DNA of 64,000 bases from Xylophilus rhododendri (GCF_009906855.1 NZ_CP047650.1:2232001-2296000), one strand, 5' to 3'. Counted from the first letter of the stretch, positions 1 through 8,098 are shown. The notes: generated by a model from the sequence alone, not told the origin. Made by a program: numbers and translations.

Positions 1-243
1 ATGCCGGCGCTGCAGCTGACCAACTGGTATGGCGTGCTGGTGCCGGCGGGCAGCAGCAAGGCCTTCGTGCAGCAGCTGGCGGCGGCGCTGGCCCAGGTGG
101 TCGGCACACCCGAGGTGGCGGCGCGTCTGGCCGAGGCGGGTTTCAGCCATCCGGCCGGCAGCGCCGCCTTCCAGGCGCGGCTCGATGCCGATTTCCAGCG
201 CTGGCTGCCCTGGCTGCGCGCGGCCCATATCCAGACCGAGTGA
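1..243 (+). CDS. C-terminal part of a Bug/TctC-family tricarboxylate transporter substrate-binding protein (cut by window edge)
   Basis: The window opens inside this gene; 80 codons are visible before the TGA. The visible residues show the family's usual end: a WYGVLVPAG segment, then a helix with VVGTPEVAARLAEAGF, then the terminal region ending in a W-x-x-W pair. Bug proteins (about 320 residues) are periplasmic binding proteins for carboxylates, working with TctAB-type permeases or acting as sensors; they are very numerous in Burkholderiales. The visible ATG at base 1 is probably an internal methionine. The stop overlaps the next start (TGATG), so it is translationally coupled to the hydroxyacid dehydrogenase, which fits carboxylate metabolism. 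The ligand cannot be read from this fragment. Confidence 0.85.
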   Translation: MPALQLTNWYGVLVPAGSSKAFVQQLAAALAQVVGTPEVAARLAEAGFSHPAGSAAFQARLDADFQRWLPWLRAAHIQTE

Positions 244-1187
244 TGCCAGAAACACACCGCACCCTCCTGCAGATCGGCCCGCTGCCGCCCGGGCTGGAAC
301 AGGCCCTGCAGCGCCAATACCGCATCGAAACCCTCTGGACCCAGCCCGACCGCGCGGCCTTCCTGGCCGCGCGGCGCGGCGGCTTCGACGGCGCGGTCAC
401 CATGTCGCGCCACGGGGCGCAGGCCGATGTCTTCGAATGCCTGGGCGCGCGGGTGCTGGCCTGCTTCGGCACCGGCTTCGACGGCATTGACCTGGCCGCC
501 GCGGCGCGGGCCGGCTGCGCGGTCAGCACCACACCCGATGTGCTGAGCGAATGCGTGGCCGACCTGGCCTTCGGCCTGATGCTGGCCAGCGCCCGCCAGC
601 TGGTGACGGCCGACCGTTTCGTGCGGGACGGCCGCTGGCTGCAGGGCGGCTTCGGCCTGGGCTCGCGGGTGTGGGGGCAGCGCCTGGGCATCGTCGGCCT
701 GGGCCGCATCGGCACCGCGATCGCCCGGCGCGCCGAGGGCTTCGGCATGCAGCTGCGCTACCAGGGCCGCCGCGCCCATGCCCATGTGCCCTGGGCTTTC
801 GAGCCCGACCTGGCCGCCCTGGCCGACTGGTGCGATTACCTGGTGCTGGCCTGCCCCGGCGGCGCCGCCACCCGCCATCTGGTGAATGCCACCGTGCTGC
901 GTGCGCTGGGGCCCGGCGGCTATCTGGTCAACATCGCCCGCGGCAGCGTGGTGGACGAGCAGGCACTGATAGACGCCCTGGCGGCGGGCGAGATCGCCGG
1001 TGCCGGCCTGGACGTCTTCGAGCAGGAACCAGATGTGCCACAGGCCCTGCTGCAGGACGACCGGGTGGTGCTCCTGCCGCATATCGCCGCCTCCACCCGC
1101 CAGACCCGCGCGGCCATGGAACAGCTGGTGCTGGACAACCTGCAGGCCTTCTTCGCTACCGGCCGCGTGCTCACGCCACCCGTCTGA
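243..1187 (+). CDS. D-isomer-specific 2-hydroxyacid dehydrogenase (hydroxypyruvate/glyoxylate reductase-like)
   Basis: A 314-residue NAD(P)-dependent dehydrogenase that should interconvert a 2-oxo acid and a D-2-hydroxy acid in the cytoplasm. The Rossmann dinucleotide motif GLGRIG lies near residues 152-157. The catalytic triad is present: Arg in NIARGSVVDE (about 233), Glu in FEQEPDVP (about 262) and His in LLPHIAAST (about 280). Length and order match the GhrA/GhrB class. The ATG at 243 overlaps the preceding TGA by one base (a GTG at 240 is an alternative). Coupling to a Bug-type carboxylate-binding protein suggests a 2-oxo or hydroxy acid substrate; the exact one is unknown. Confidence 0.9.
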   Translation: MPETHRTLLQIGPLPPGLEQALQRQYRIETLWTQPDRAAFLAARRGGFDGAVTMSRHGAQADVFECLGARVLACFGTGFDGIDLAAAARAGCAVSTTPDVLSECVADLAFGLMLASARQLVTADRFVRDGRWLQGGFGLGSRVWGQRLGIVGLGRIGTAIARRAEGFGMQLRYQGRRAHAHVPWAFEPDLAALADWCDYLVLACPGGAATRHLVNATVLRALGPGGYLVNIARGSVVDEQALIDALAAGEIAGAGLDVFEQEPDVPQALLQDDRVVLLPHIAASTRQTRAAMEQLVLDNLQAFFATGRVLTPPV

Positions 1188-1198
1188 ACACCCATCCC

Positions 1199-1516
1199 AT
1201 GATCTTCGAACACCGCACCTACACCGTCGCCCACGGGCTGATGGACGACTACCTGCAGCGCTACGAGGAATTCGGCCTGCCGGTGCAGCAGCGCCACCTG
1301 GGCCGGCTGCTGGGATTCTTCGTCAGCGAGATCGGGCCGCTCAACCAGGTGGTGCACATCTGGGTGTACGACAGCCTGGCCGACCGCGAGCAGCGCCGCG
1401 CGGCGATGGAGGCCGACCCGGACTGGCATGCCTTCAAGCGGTCCAACCGCGGCACCTTCGTGGCGCAGGAGGTGAAGATGATGGTCGGCGCGCGCTTCAA
1501 TCCGAAGCACGTCTGA
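1199..1516 (+). CDS. NIPSNAP-family small protein
   Basis: A 105-residue protein starting MIFEHRTYTV, the usual opening of NIPSNAP-domain proteins, with the pattern HLGRLLGFF..EIGPLNQVVHIWVYDSLADRE in the middle and a Trp-rich DPDWHAF segment, all typical of this ferredoxin-like alpha-beta barrel fold. In bacteria these are small cytoplasmic proteins, often next to genes for organic-acid catabolism, without a settled activity. It begins 11 bases after the dehydrogenase stop and looks like the last gene of the same operon. The next gene is on the opposite strand and converges on it. Family assignment is good; function is not known. Confidence 0.82.
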   Translation: MIFEHRTYTVAHGLMDDYLQRYEEFGLPVQQRHLGRLLGFFVSEIGPLNQVVHIWVYDSLADREQRRAAMEADPDWHAFKRSNRGTFVAQEVKMMVGARFNPKHV

Positions 1517-1528
1517 GCCGGGGCGGAC

Positions 1529-2389
1529 TCAGGCGGCGGTGCCGGCCGGCCAGTCGGCCATCGGCTGGCCCAGGCGCACCGCGCCGCCCGGCGCCCAGCC
1601 CGCCTCGAAATGCAGCGGCGCGGCCGGGAACAGCATCACCACGGTGGAGCCCAGCATGAAGCGGCCCATCTCCTGGCCCTTCTTCAGCACCACTTCGCCC
1701 TCCGGATAGTCCCAGGTGCGCACCGCGGCCAAGCGCGGCGGGTTGACCGCGCCGTGCCACACGGTGGCCATGCTGCCGACGATGGTGGCTCCCACCAGGG
1801 CCAGCACGAAGGGGCCGGAGGGTCCGTCGAACACACACACCACCCGCTCGTTGCGGGCGAACAGCCCCGGCACGCCGCGCGCCGTCACCGGGTTGACGGA
1901 GAACAACTCCCCCGGCACATAGACCATGCGCCGCAGCACGCCGTCGCAGGGCATGTGGATGCGGTGGTAGTCGCGCGGGCTGAGGTAGATGGTGGCGAAA
2001 TGGCCGTTCTCGAAGCGCTTGGCCAGGGCCTCGTCGCCGCCGACCAGGGCGCAGGTGGAATAGCGGTGCCCCTTGGCCTGGAAGATCTGGTCGTGGGCGA
2101 TGGCGCCGAACTGGCTGATCGCGCCGTCCACCGGGCTGACCAGGGCGCTGTCCGCGATCGGCCGGGCGTCCTCGCGCAGGGCGCGGGTGAAGAAGGCGTT
2201 GAAGGTGGCGTAGTGGGCCGGGTTGGGATCGGCCGCCTCGGACATGTCCACGTCGTACTTGCGGATGAACCAGCGGATCAGCTTCGTCGTGCGGGCGCCG
2301 CCCTCGTGGCCGGCGACACGGCCGGCGAAGCGGGTGAGGGCCTTCTTGGGCAGGGCGTATTGCGGCAGGACGGGCAGGCGTGGGTGCAA
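1529..2389 (-). CDS. psd: Phosphatidylserine decarboxylase proenzyme
   Basis: Makes phosphatidylethanolamine from phosphatidylserine at the inner membrane; self-cleaves to form a pyruvoyl cofactor. The processing motif LGST is at about residues 246-249, near the C-terminus as expected (cleavage between Gly and Ser). Other family marks are the VSPVDGAISQFG segment and the YLSPRDYHRIHMPCDG stretch. The start is uncertain: homologous sequence begins around LPVLPQYALP. I chose TTG at 2389, giving 286 residues, the normal length; an in-frame GTG upstream would add about 19. The frame stays open far upstream, but that part has no family similarity and overlaps the next gene. Confidence 0.92.
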   Translation of the reverse strand: MHPRLPVLPQYALPKKALTRFAGRVAGHEGGARTTKLIRWFIRKYDVDMSEAADPNPAHYATFNAFFTRALREDARPIADSALVSPVDGAISQFGAIAHDQIFQAKGHRYSTCALVGGDEALAKRFENGHFATIYLSPRDYHRIHMPCDGVLRRMVYVPGELFSVNPVTARGVPGLFARNERVVCVFDGPSGPFVLALVGATIVGSMATVWHGAVNPPRLAAVRTWDYPEGEVVLKKGQEMGRFMLGSTVVMLFPAAPLHFEAGWAPGGAVRLGQPMADWPAGTAA

Positions 2390-2501
2390 GAGCGGGATCC
2401 GGTTGGGCTTCGCGGGTGGCGACGGGTCGCGGGATTCTATGCGCCGCACCGCGCTGCCGCAGGCGCCGATTACCCGCGCATGGGCAGCGCGGCCGCGGCT
2501 C

Positions 2502-2882
2502 TCAGGACCGGGCCTCGCCGTCGCTGCTGGCGGGCCGATCGCCCACGATGCGCTCCAGCTGCGAGGCCACCCGGTCCAGCTGGTCGGCCATGCCGTCGCA
2601 GCGGATGCGCATCTGCATGCGCAGGGTCTGCGCCGCATCGGCGCTGCTGCCGGCCTGCTCGGCCAGGCTGCGGTCCAGCCAGGCCAGGTCCATGCGCAGG
2701 CCGACCAGCAGGCTGTCGAGGTGGGCGTGGATTTCCCGGCCCAGGCGCTCTCGCTCGTCCTGGCGCGCGCCCTGGACGGCATTGGCGGCGCCGCGCGGGC
2801 CGATGGGACGGCTGCGCGCGACCACGGCGGCACGGCCGGAGAGGGCTGCGCCGGCGGAGGGGGCGAGGACATTGGGAGGCAT
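2502..2882 (-). CDS. Small orphan protein resembling a histidine-kinase dimerisation (HisKA_3-type) helix pair
   Basis: A 126-residue protein. The middle reads ERERLGREIHAHLDSLLVG followed by LRMDLAWL, close to the H-box helix of HisKA_3 sensor kinases (ERxRIAREIHDxLGQxLT then LRxDLxWL). A second long helix follows (about residues 85-112). There is no ATP-binding HATPase domain and no sensor domain. The His of the H box is present, but the Asp or Glu that normally follows it is Ala. The first 30 residues are low-complexity Ala/Pro/Arg-rich. It lies head-to-tail upstream of psd and downstream of the creatininase-family gene. It could be a dimeric phosphoacceptor, a decoy partner, or a decayed kinase. 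Recognition of the helix is by eye. Confidence 0.6.
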   Translation of the reverse strand: MPPNVLAPSAGAALSGRAAVVARSRPIGPRGAANAVQGARQDERERLGREIHAHLDSLLVGLRMDLAWLDRSLAEQAGSSADAAQTLRMQMRIRCDGMADQLDRVASQLERIVGDRPASSDGEARS

Positions 2883-2948
2883 GGCCTAGCCATAGCAACG
2901 GGTATGCCGGAATCGCTTCCAGACCGGTCCGCGCAACGACTGTTACTT

Positions 2949-3797
2949 TTACCGACCGGGCTGGGCGGGCGGGCCGGCCTGCGCCGCGCTGCAGATCTCG
3001 CCCATCAGCAAGGCCAGCTGCGAGGCCGCCGCATCGATCAGCGCCCGGCCCTTGTCGGCCGTCGCGGCCGCCGCATTGCCCACGGCGCCGGCGGGGTTGT
3101 AGTCCTCCATCGCCCAGGACAGCTTGGCGCTGCGGCCGTCGCCCAACAAGCGGTACTGGCCCGCGCGCGCCTCGGAGGCCGAGGCGAAGTGGCGGGCCTG
3201 GGCCATGTCCACCTGTTCGGGATGCAGGGCCAGCATCATCGAGGTCTCGCTGTCGCCGGCATGGATGCCGTAGCGGTGTTCCTGCGGCGGGAACAGTGCC
3301 GCCACCTCGGGCGGCTGGGGCAGGGAGAACCAGCTGCTCGACCAGACCGTGAGGCCGAGCCGGCTGCGCAGGTCGCGCCCGACCACATCGAGCAGACCGA
3401 CCTGGCCGCCATGGCCGTTGAGCAGCAGCAGCTGGCGCACGCCGGTGCGGGCCACCGCCTCGCCGATCTCGGTCCAGATGCGGATCAGGGTTTCGGCGGA
3501 AAAACTCAGGGTGCCGGCGAAACCGGTGTGCTCCGGGCTGAAACCCACCGCCTGGGTCGGCAGCACCAGCACCGGCAGGCCGGCGGGCAGCAGTTGCAGC
3601 GCGGCCGACAGCACGCCTTCGAGCAGATTCGTATCCACGCCCAGCGGCAGGTGCGGGCCGTGCTGCTCGGTGGCGGCCACCGGCAGCACCGCCAAGGTGC
3701 GGGACAGCGTCCCATTCTGGGCCAGGCGGTCGAAGTCGGTGGTGCGCAGCTCGGCCCAGTAGCGGCTGGGCAGGCTGGGGGGCGGGGCGGCGGTCAT
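2949..3797 (-). CDS. Creatininase-family amidohydrolase
   Basis: A 282-residue metal-dependent hydrolase. The family signature ATEQHGPHLPLGVDT sits at about residues 42-56 and supplies metal-binding Glu and His; NGHGG (about 127) and GIHAGDSETS (about 175) provide the remaining conserved His, Asp and Glu. Members include creatininase, the riboflavin-pathway hydrolase ArfB and mycofactocin MftE, so the family does not fix the substrate; true creatininase is usually about 260 residues and oligomeric. It is cytoplasmic, with no signal peptide. It lies 9 bases after the LysR gene on the same strand, so the regulator may be its upstream partner. Confidence 0.88.
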   Translation of the reverse strand: MTAAPPPSLPSRYWAELRTTDFDRLAQNGTLSRTLAVLPVAATEQHGPHLPLGVDTNLLEGVLSAALQLLPAGLPVLVLPTQAVGFSPEHTGFAGTLSFSAETLIRIWTEIGEAVARTGVRQLLLLNGHGGQVGLLDVVGRDLRSRLGLTVWSSSWFSLPQPPEVAALFPPQEHRYGIHAGDSETSMMLALHPEQVDMAQARHFASASEARAGQYRLLGDGRSAKLSWAMEDYNPAGAVGNAAAATADKGRALIDAAASQLALLMGEICSAAQAGPPAQPGR

Positions 3798-3806
3798 GGG
3801 CCTATG

Positions 3807-4712
3807 TTATCGGCCGGACAGCTGCCACTCCGCGCCCGCGAAGGCCCGCGCCAGCAGTTCGACGAAAACCTGCACCCCGCGCGAGGCCTGGCGGTGCTGC
3901 GGATACACCGCATGGACCACGATGGGCGGCCGGGCGAAGTCCTGCAGCACCGGCACCAGCGCGCCGCTGTCCAGCGCATCGCCGACGATGAAGCCGGGCA
4001 GCAGGGCGATGCCCAGGTCCTGCCGGGCCGCTGCCAGGGCCAGCTCGCCGTTGTTGGCCAGCAGCCGGCCGGTGACGGCCACGTCGCAGGGCTTGCCGTC
4101 CACCTGGAAAGGCCAGTCCACGCTGCGGCTGTGGCCGTAGAGCAGGCAGGCATGGGCCGACAGCTCGCGTGGCGTGGCCGGCGCGCCATGCCGCGCGATG
4201 TAGCCCGGACTGCAGCAGGCGATCAGCTGGGTGCGGCCGACGGCCCGCGCCACCAGCGAGGAATCGGCCAGCACGCCGATGCGGATCGCCATGTCGAAGC
4301 CCTCGCCCACGATGTCGACCATGCGGTCGTTGAGCACCACCTCCACCCCCATGCACGGCTGCTCCACCAGGAAGCGCGCCAGCACCGGCGCCAGGTGCAG
4401 GGTGCCGAAGGACATGGGCGCGGAGATGCGCAAGGTGCCGCGCGGCGGCCCGACCTGGTTGCCGACCAGGTTCTCGACCTCGTCCACGTCTTCGATGATC
4501 TTCACCGCCCGCTCGTAATAGGCGCGGCCCAGCTCGGTGACGCTGAGCCGCCGGGTGGTGCGCTGCAGCAGCCGCGCGCCCAGGCGCTCTTCCAGCGCGC
4601 CGACGCGCCGGCTGACGAATTGCTTGGAGAGTCCCAGGCGCTGCGAGGCCGGGGTGAAGCCGCCGGCATCGACCGTGGCCACGAGGATGCGCATGTCGTC
4701 GAGAGCGTCCAT
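3807..4712 (-). CDS. LysR-family transcriptional regulator
   Basis: A 301-residue regulator with an N-terminal winged helix-turn-helix (residues about 1-60, with FTPASQRLGLSKQFVSRRV as recognition region) and a C-terminal periplasmic-binding-like effector domain (about 90-295). The GTLRISAPMSFG segment after the linker helix and GLLANN/GIALLPGFIV are typical of the CrgA/DmlR branch. I chose the ATG at 4712 because the conserved N-terminus begins there. It is divergent from the exported-repeat protein at 4908, with about 195 bases between, the usual arrangement for a LysR regulator controlling a neighbour. The inducer is unknown. Confidence 0.92.
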   Translation of the reverse strand: MDALDDMRILVATVDAGGFTPASQRLGLSKQFVSRRVGALEERLGARLLQRTTRRLSVTELGRAYYERAVKIIEDVDEVENLVGNQVGPPRGTLRISAPMSFGTLHLAPVLARFLVEQPCMGVEVVLNDRMVDIVGEGFDMAIRIGVLADSSLVARAVGRTQLIACCSPGYIARHGAPATPRELSAHACLLYGHSRSVDWPFQVDGKPCDVAVTGRLLANNGELALAAARQDLGIALLPGFIVGDALDSGALVPVLQDFARPPIVVHAVYPQHRQASRGVQVFVELLARAFAGAEWQLSGR

Positions 4713-4907
4713 GGATTCGGTGTTGGCGACGACAACAGTGGATTCGATTGTCGCCGGATCGTTGACGATCTTATTCAGTTCAGGTGATTTATCCGGCGGG
4801 CGGCAATCCCTACAGTTCATCCATCGCATCGCAATGCCCCTGCGATACCGCCCACCAGGACGGTAAGACGAACCCGATACCGACGCATCGCTCCAAAGGA
4901 ATACACC

Positions 4908-5360
4908 ATGAACGCCAACCGCACCCTCTACGCCCGCAACGCTTTCGCCGCCGCCGCCCTCGCCCTGCTGGGCTCGGTCGCCGCCACGCCGGCCTTCGCC
5001 CAGGACGCCACCCGCACCCAGGCCCGCGCCGACGTGCTCGCCGCCCAGGGCGACGGCTCGCTCGGCTCGGTGGCCGCGCAGTACGGCCTGGACACCCAGG
5101 CCCGTCCGCTGCTGGGCACCAGCAACATCAGCCGCGCCGATGTGCGTGCCGTGGCCGAACGTGCCGTGGCCAGCGGCGAGATCGAAGCCCAGCTCGGCGA
5201 CAGCTACGGCGCCCGGGTGCCGCTGGCCGCCAGCAGCCTGAGCCGCGCCGAAGTGCGCGCCGCCACCGTGCAGGCGCTGCGCGACGGCCGCATCGAAGCG
5301 CAGGTCGGCGAAAGCTACGGCAGCCGCGCCCTGCCCCAGCGCGCCGGCCGCGTCCTCTGA
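4908..5360 (+). CDS. Exported protein with three tandem ~37-residue helical repeats (DUF4148-like)
   Basis: A 150-residue protein with a Sec signal peptide (NRTLYARN basic region, hydrophobic AAAALALLGSV, cleavage likely after TPAFA). The mature part is three repeats with pattern R-A-D/E-V, a helix, G-x-I/L-x-A/S-x-x-x-x-Y-G, then a short arm: starting near residues 40 (degenerate), 77 and 112. The second and third repeats share IEAQ(L/V)G(D/E)SYG. Small exported proteins with an RAxV helix are common in Burkholderiales as DUF4148, but I cannot confirm membership. It stands divergent to the LysR gene and 27 bases before the DedA gene. No catalytic residues are evident; a structural or stress role is only a guess. 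Confidence 0.75.
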   Translation: MNANRTLYARNAFAAAALALLGSVAATPAFAQDATRTQARADVLAAQGDGSLGSVAAQYGLDTQARPLLGTSNISRADVRAVAERAVASGEIEAQLGDSYGARVPLAASSLSRAEVRAATVQALRDGRIEAQVGESYGSRALPQRAGRVL

Positions 5361-5387
5361 ACCCCCTGCACTGAACGGAAACCCATC

Positions 5388-6026
5388 ATGACCGCCGCCT
5401 CCCTGCCCGCCCTCCTCCTGCAGCACGGCCCGCTGCTGGTGCTGGGCGTGACCGCGGCGGCGCGCATCGGCCTGCCCCTGCCGGCCGCCGCGCTCATGAT
5501 GGCCACCGGTGCGCTGGCCGCCTCGGGCCACCTGTCGGGCCCCTGCCTGCTGATGCTGGTGGCCCTGTCGGTGCTGGCCCAGCTGCTGGGCGACGGCGCC
5601 TGGTTCTGGGCCGGCCGCCGCCATGGCGACCGGGTGCTGCGCCTGCTGTGCCGCCGCCAGTCGCAGGACGGCGAATGCCGCCAGCGCGGCGCCCGCACCA
5701 TGCGCCGCTGGGGCGCCGCCTCGCTGCTGGCCGCCAAGTTCGTGCCGGGCGTGTCGGCCGTCGCGCCGCCGATGGCCGGCGCCATGGGCATGTCGCTGCG
5801 CCGCTTCGTCGTCGCCGAATCGATCGCCGCGCTGGTGTGGACGCTGGTCTTCATGGCCCTGGGCGCGGTCTTCGGCAAGGAGGTCGAGCGGCTGATGCTG
5901 TGGCTGTCGGGCCTCGACGGCACCACCATCGGCAGCGCCATCGCCGCCCTGGCCGTGGCCGGCGCGCTGGCCTGGGGCTGGAGCCGGCGCCGCCGCGCCA
6001 TGCCGCACAACGCGATGGCGCAATGA
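5388..6026 (+). CDS. DedA-family inner-membrane protein
   Basis: A 212-residue polytopic protein. The DedA core KFVPGVSAVAPPMAGAMGMSL occupies about residues 119-139: the F-x-PG motif and the downstream re-entrant loop are recognisable, although the usual Arg after PG is Val-Ser here. It has hydrophobic segments near 10-30, 40-65, 140-165 and 185-200. DedA proteins are proton-dependent lipid-carrier or phospholipid flippases needed for envelope integrity. The loss of the Arg (F-x-PG-x-R in most members) is worth noting. It follows the exported repeat protein by 27 bases, probably in one transcript. Confidence 0.85.
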   Translation: MTAASLPALLLQHGPLLVLGVTAAARIGLPLPAAALMMATGALAASGHLSGPCLLMLVALSVLAQLLGDGAWFWAGRRHGDRVLRLLCRRQSQDGECRQRGARTMRRWGAASLLAAKFVPGVSAVAPPMAGAMGMSLRRFVVAESIAALVWTLVFMALGAVFGKEVERLMLWLSGLDGTTIGSAIAALAVAGALAWGWSRRRRAMPHNAMAQ

Positions 6027-6073
6027 GGATTTGCTGACACGGACGGCGCGGGCCGCCGGCCAGAATCCGCGGC

Positions 6074-7484
6074 ATGACCGATGCCGCCACCGCCCACATC
6101 CCCGCCCGCCTGGACCGCCTGCCCTGGTCGCACTGGCATTGGCGGGTGGTGATCGCCCTGGGCGTGGCCTGGGTGCTGGACGGCCTGGAGGTGACCCTGG
6201 TCGGCTCCATCGGCGCCGTGCTGCAGCGACCCGACACCCTGGGCCTGACGGCCGCGCAGATCGGCGCCTCGGGCTCGCTCTACATCGCCGGCGCGGTGGT
6301 CGGCGCCCTGCTCTTCGGACGCCTGGCCGACCGGCTGGGGCGCAAGCGGCTCTTCATCGCCACGCTGCTGGTCTACACCGCCGCCACGCTGGCGACCTCG
6401 CTCTCGCCCGGCTTCGCCTTCTTCGCGGCCTGCCGCTTCCTCACCGGCCTGGGCATCGGCGGCGAATACGCGGCGATCAATTCGGCCATCGACGAGCTGA
6501 TACCGGCGCGGGTGCGCGGCCGGGTCAACCTGGCGATCAACGGCAGCTTCTGGCTGGGCGCGGCGCTGGGGCGGGGCTGTCGCTGGTGCTGCTCGATCCG
6601 CGGGTGCTGGGCCCGGTAATCGGCTGGCGCATCGGTTTCGCGCTGGGCGCGCTGCTGGCCGTGGCGGTGCTGCTGGTGCGGCGCGATGTGCCGGAGAGCC
6701 CGCGCTGGCTGGCCGCCCACGGCCGCGGCGAGGAGGCGCTGCGCATCATGGACGGCATCGAGGCCCGGGTCATCGCCCAGCATGGGCCGCTGCCGCCGGT
6801 GTACAGCGCCGGGACCGCCCCCCAGTCCGGCAGCACCAGCCTGCGCGAGGTCGCCACCGTGCTGCTGCAGCGCTTTCGGCGCCGCAGCGTGGTGGCCATG
6901 GCCTTGATGGTGTCGCAGGCCTTCTTCTACAACGCCATCTTCTTCACCTACTCGCTGGTGCTGACGCGTTTCCACCATGTGGCCGAGGAGCGTGTCGCCC
7001 TCTACATCTTCCCCTTCGCGCTCGGCAATGTGCTGGGCCCGCTGCTGCTGGGACCGCTCTTCGACAGCTGGGGCCGGCGCCGCATGATCGGGCTGAGCTA
7101 CGGCCTGTCGGGCATCGGCCTGGCGCTGACCGGCTGGGCCTTCATGGAAGGTTATTTGAACGCGCTGACGCAGGCCCTGGCCTGGTCGGCGGTGTTCTTC
7201 CTGGCCTCGGCGGCGGCCAGCTCGGCCTATCTGACGGTCAGCGAGGTGTTCCCGCTGCGCATGCGGGCGCTGGCGATCTCGCTGTTCTACGCGGTGGGCA
7301 CCGGCGCGGGCGGCTTCGCCGCGCCGTGGATCTTCGGCCTGCTGATCGAGAGCGGCAGCCGCGCGGCCGTGGCCGGCGGCTATGCGCTGGGCGCCGCCAT
7401 GGTGATCGCCGCCGGGCTGATGGCCTGGCGCTGGGGGTGGATGCGGAGCGCAAGCCGCTGGAGGAGATTTCGGGACAGGGCTGA
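6074..7484 (+). pseudogene. MFS transporter (organic-acid/sugar type) with two apparent one-base frameshifts
   Basis: Read through two shifts this is a normal MFS carrier of about 470 residues. The first part (from ATG 6074) carries the loop motif GRLADRLGRKRLF and helix 4-5 motif LTGLGIGGEYAAINS. After NGSFWLGAALG, near base 6570, homology jumps one frame to GLSLVLLDPRVLG..., then DVPESPRWLAAHG and the second six helices. Near base 7437 it jumps again: the alternate frame gives VDAERKPLEEI and stops at 7484, a typical family end. Each jump needs one extra G in a G run (four at 6566-6569, five at 7434-7438). It is either a decayed gene or homopolymer miscalls. Substrate unknown. Confidence 0.8.
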
Positions 7485-7577
7485 AGCACAATTCCACGCA
7501 CCCACGTTGCCAGGGAACGGCCGACTCGATACCCTGGCCCATTCGCATTCGAAGCAGAAAGCCAGGAAGGAAATCCG

Positions 7578-7874
7578 ATGAACGCGATCGTGATCGAGCA
7601 TGTACTGGTGGCCGAACTGCCGCAGGCATGGCGCGACCGCCTGCGGTCGGTGGCGGATGACCGGGTGACGGTGCGCATCGAGGCCGAACCCACCTCTGAT
7701 ATCCAGAGTGGCCCCGAGCTTGCCGACGACCCACTTTTCGGCATGTGGCGTGACCGCGAAGACATGGGGGACGTGGCGGCCTACATTCGGTCCAGCCGCG
7801 CCCCACGCTTTACCGGTGGAACTGGCGAGGACTGGTACAGGGGTGCCGCGACAAGTCCGAATGGGCCCGGCTGA
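7578..7874 (+). CDS. Antitoxin of a VapBC-type module, reading on into deletion scar
   Basis: The first ~78 residues match small antitoxins that precede PIN-domain toxins, with the characteristic end DDPLFGMWRDREDM followed by a DVAAYIRSSRAPR helix. A normal antitoxin of this kind stops soon after RAPR-x. Here the frame runs on for about 20 residues (FTGGTGEDWYRGA...) that are out-of-frame toxin sequence, so the natural stop seems to have been lost in the deletion that also removed the toxin start. Spacing from an AGGAAG ribosome site at 7565 to ATG 7578 is good. With its toxin gone it may still bind and repress its own promoter. Confidence 0.7.
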   Translation: MNAIVIEHVLVAELPQAWRDRLRSVADDRVTVRIEAEPTSDIQSGPELADDPLFGMWRDREDMGDVAAYIRSSRAPRFTGGTGEDWYRGAATSPNGPG

Positions 7875-8098
7875 AGAAAGGGCTGGCGGCGAAGCAGACC
7901 GAAGTGCTGCATATCACCCCGGCGATCTCGCAACGTGCCGCCGCACCGGTCGATGCGCTTGCGCTTTCGCACGGCATGCGCCTGGCCGATGCCTTGATCG
8001 GCGCCACGGCCGTAGAACACGGTTTCCCTCTGGTCACAGCCAACATCAAGCACTTCGGTGCGATCGATGAATTGCAGTTGGAAGCTTTCATTCCCTGA
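7811..8098 (+). pseudogene. 3' remnant of a VapC (PIN-domain) toxin gene
   Basis: In this frame the sequence gives LVQGCRDKSEWARLKKGLAA, then HITPAISQRA, then LSHGMRLADALIGATAVEHG and LVTANIKHF: the second half of a VapC ribonuclease in correct order. The first ~40 codons, which should contain the start and the leading active-site Asp (LVDTDVLIWHLRG type), are missing, and no start codon lies before the homology. The conserved second acidic residue in the RLADALI helix remains. A GTG at 7904 could only make a 64-residue fragment. Toxin function is therefore lost by a 5' deletion at the antitoxin junction. Confidence 0.78.

Noticed and set aside
1529..2893. Long N-terminal extension of phosphatidylserine decarboxylase (454 codons)
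   Set aside because: The extra ~165 codons have no similarity to the family, are low-complexity, and overlap the small protein at 2502-2882 in another frame.
2223..4787. 854-codon open frame on the plus strand
   Set aside because: It lies antisense to the LysR, creatininase-family and orphan helix genes and has Gly/Ala/His/Gln/Arg-rich content typical of a shadow of GC-rich minus-strand genes; no domain is recognisable.
5315..6139. Minus-strand frame over the DedA gene
   Set aside because: The plus strand encodes a good DedA protein with membrane segments; the minus frame is Ser/Arg/Pro-rich without motif.
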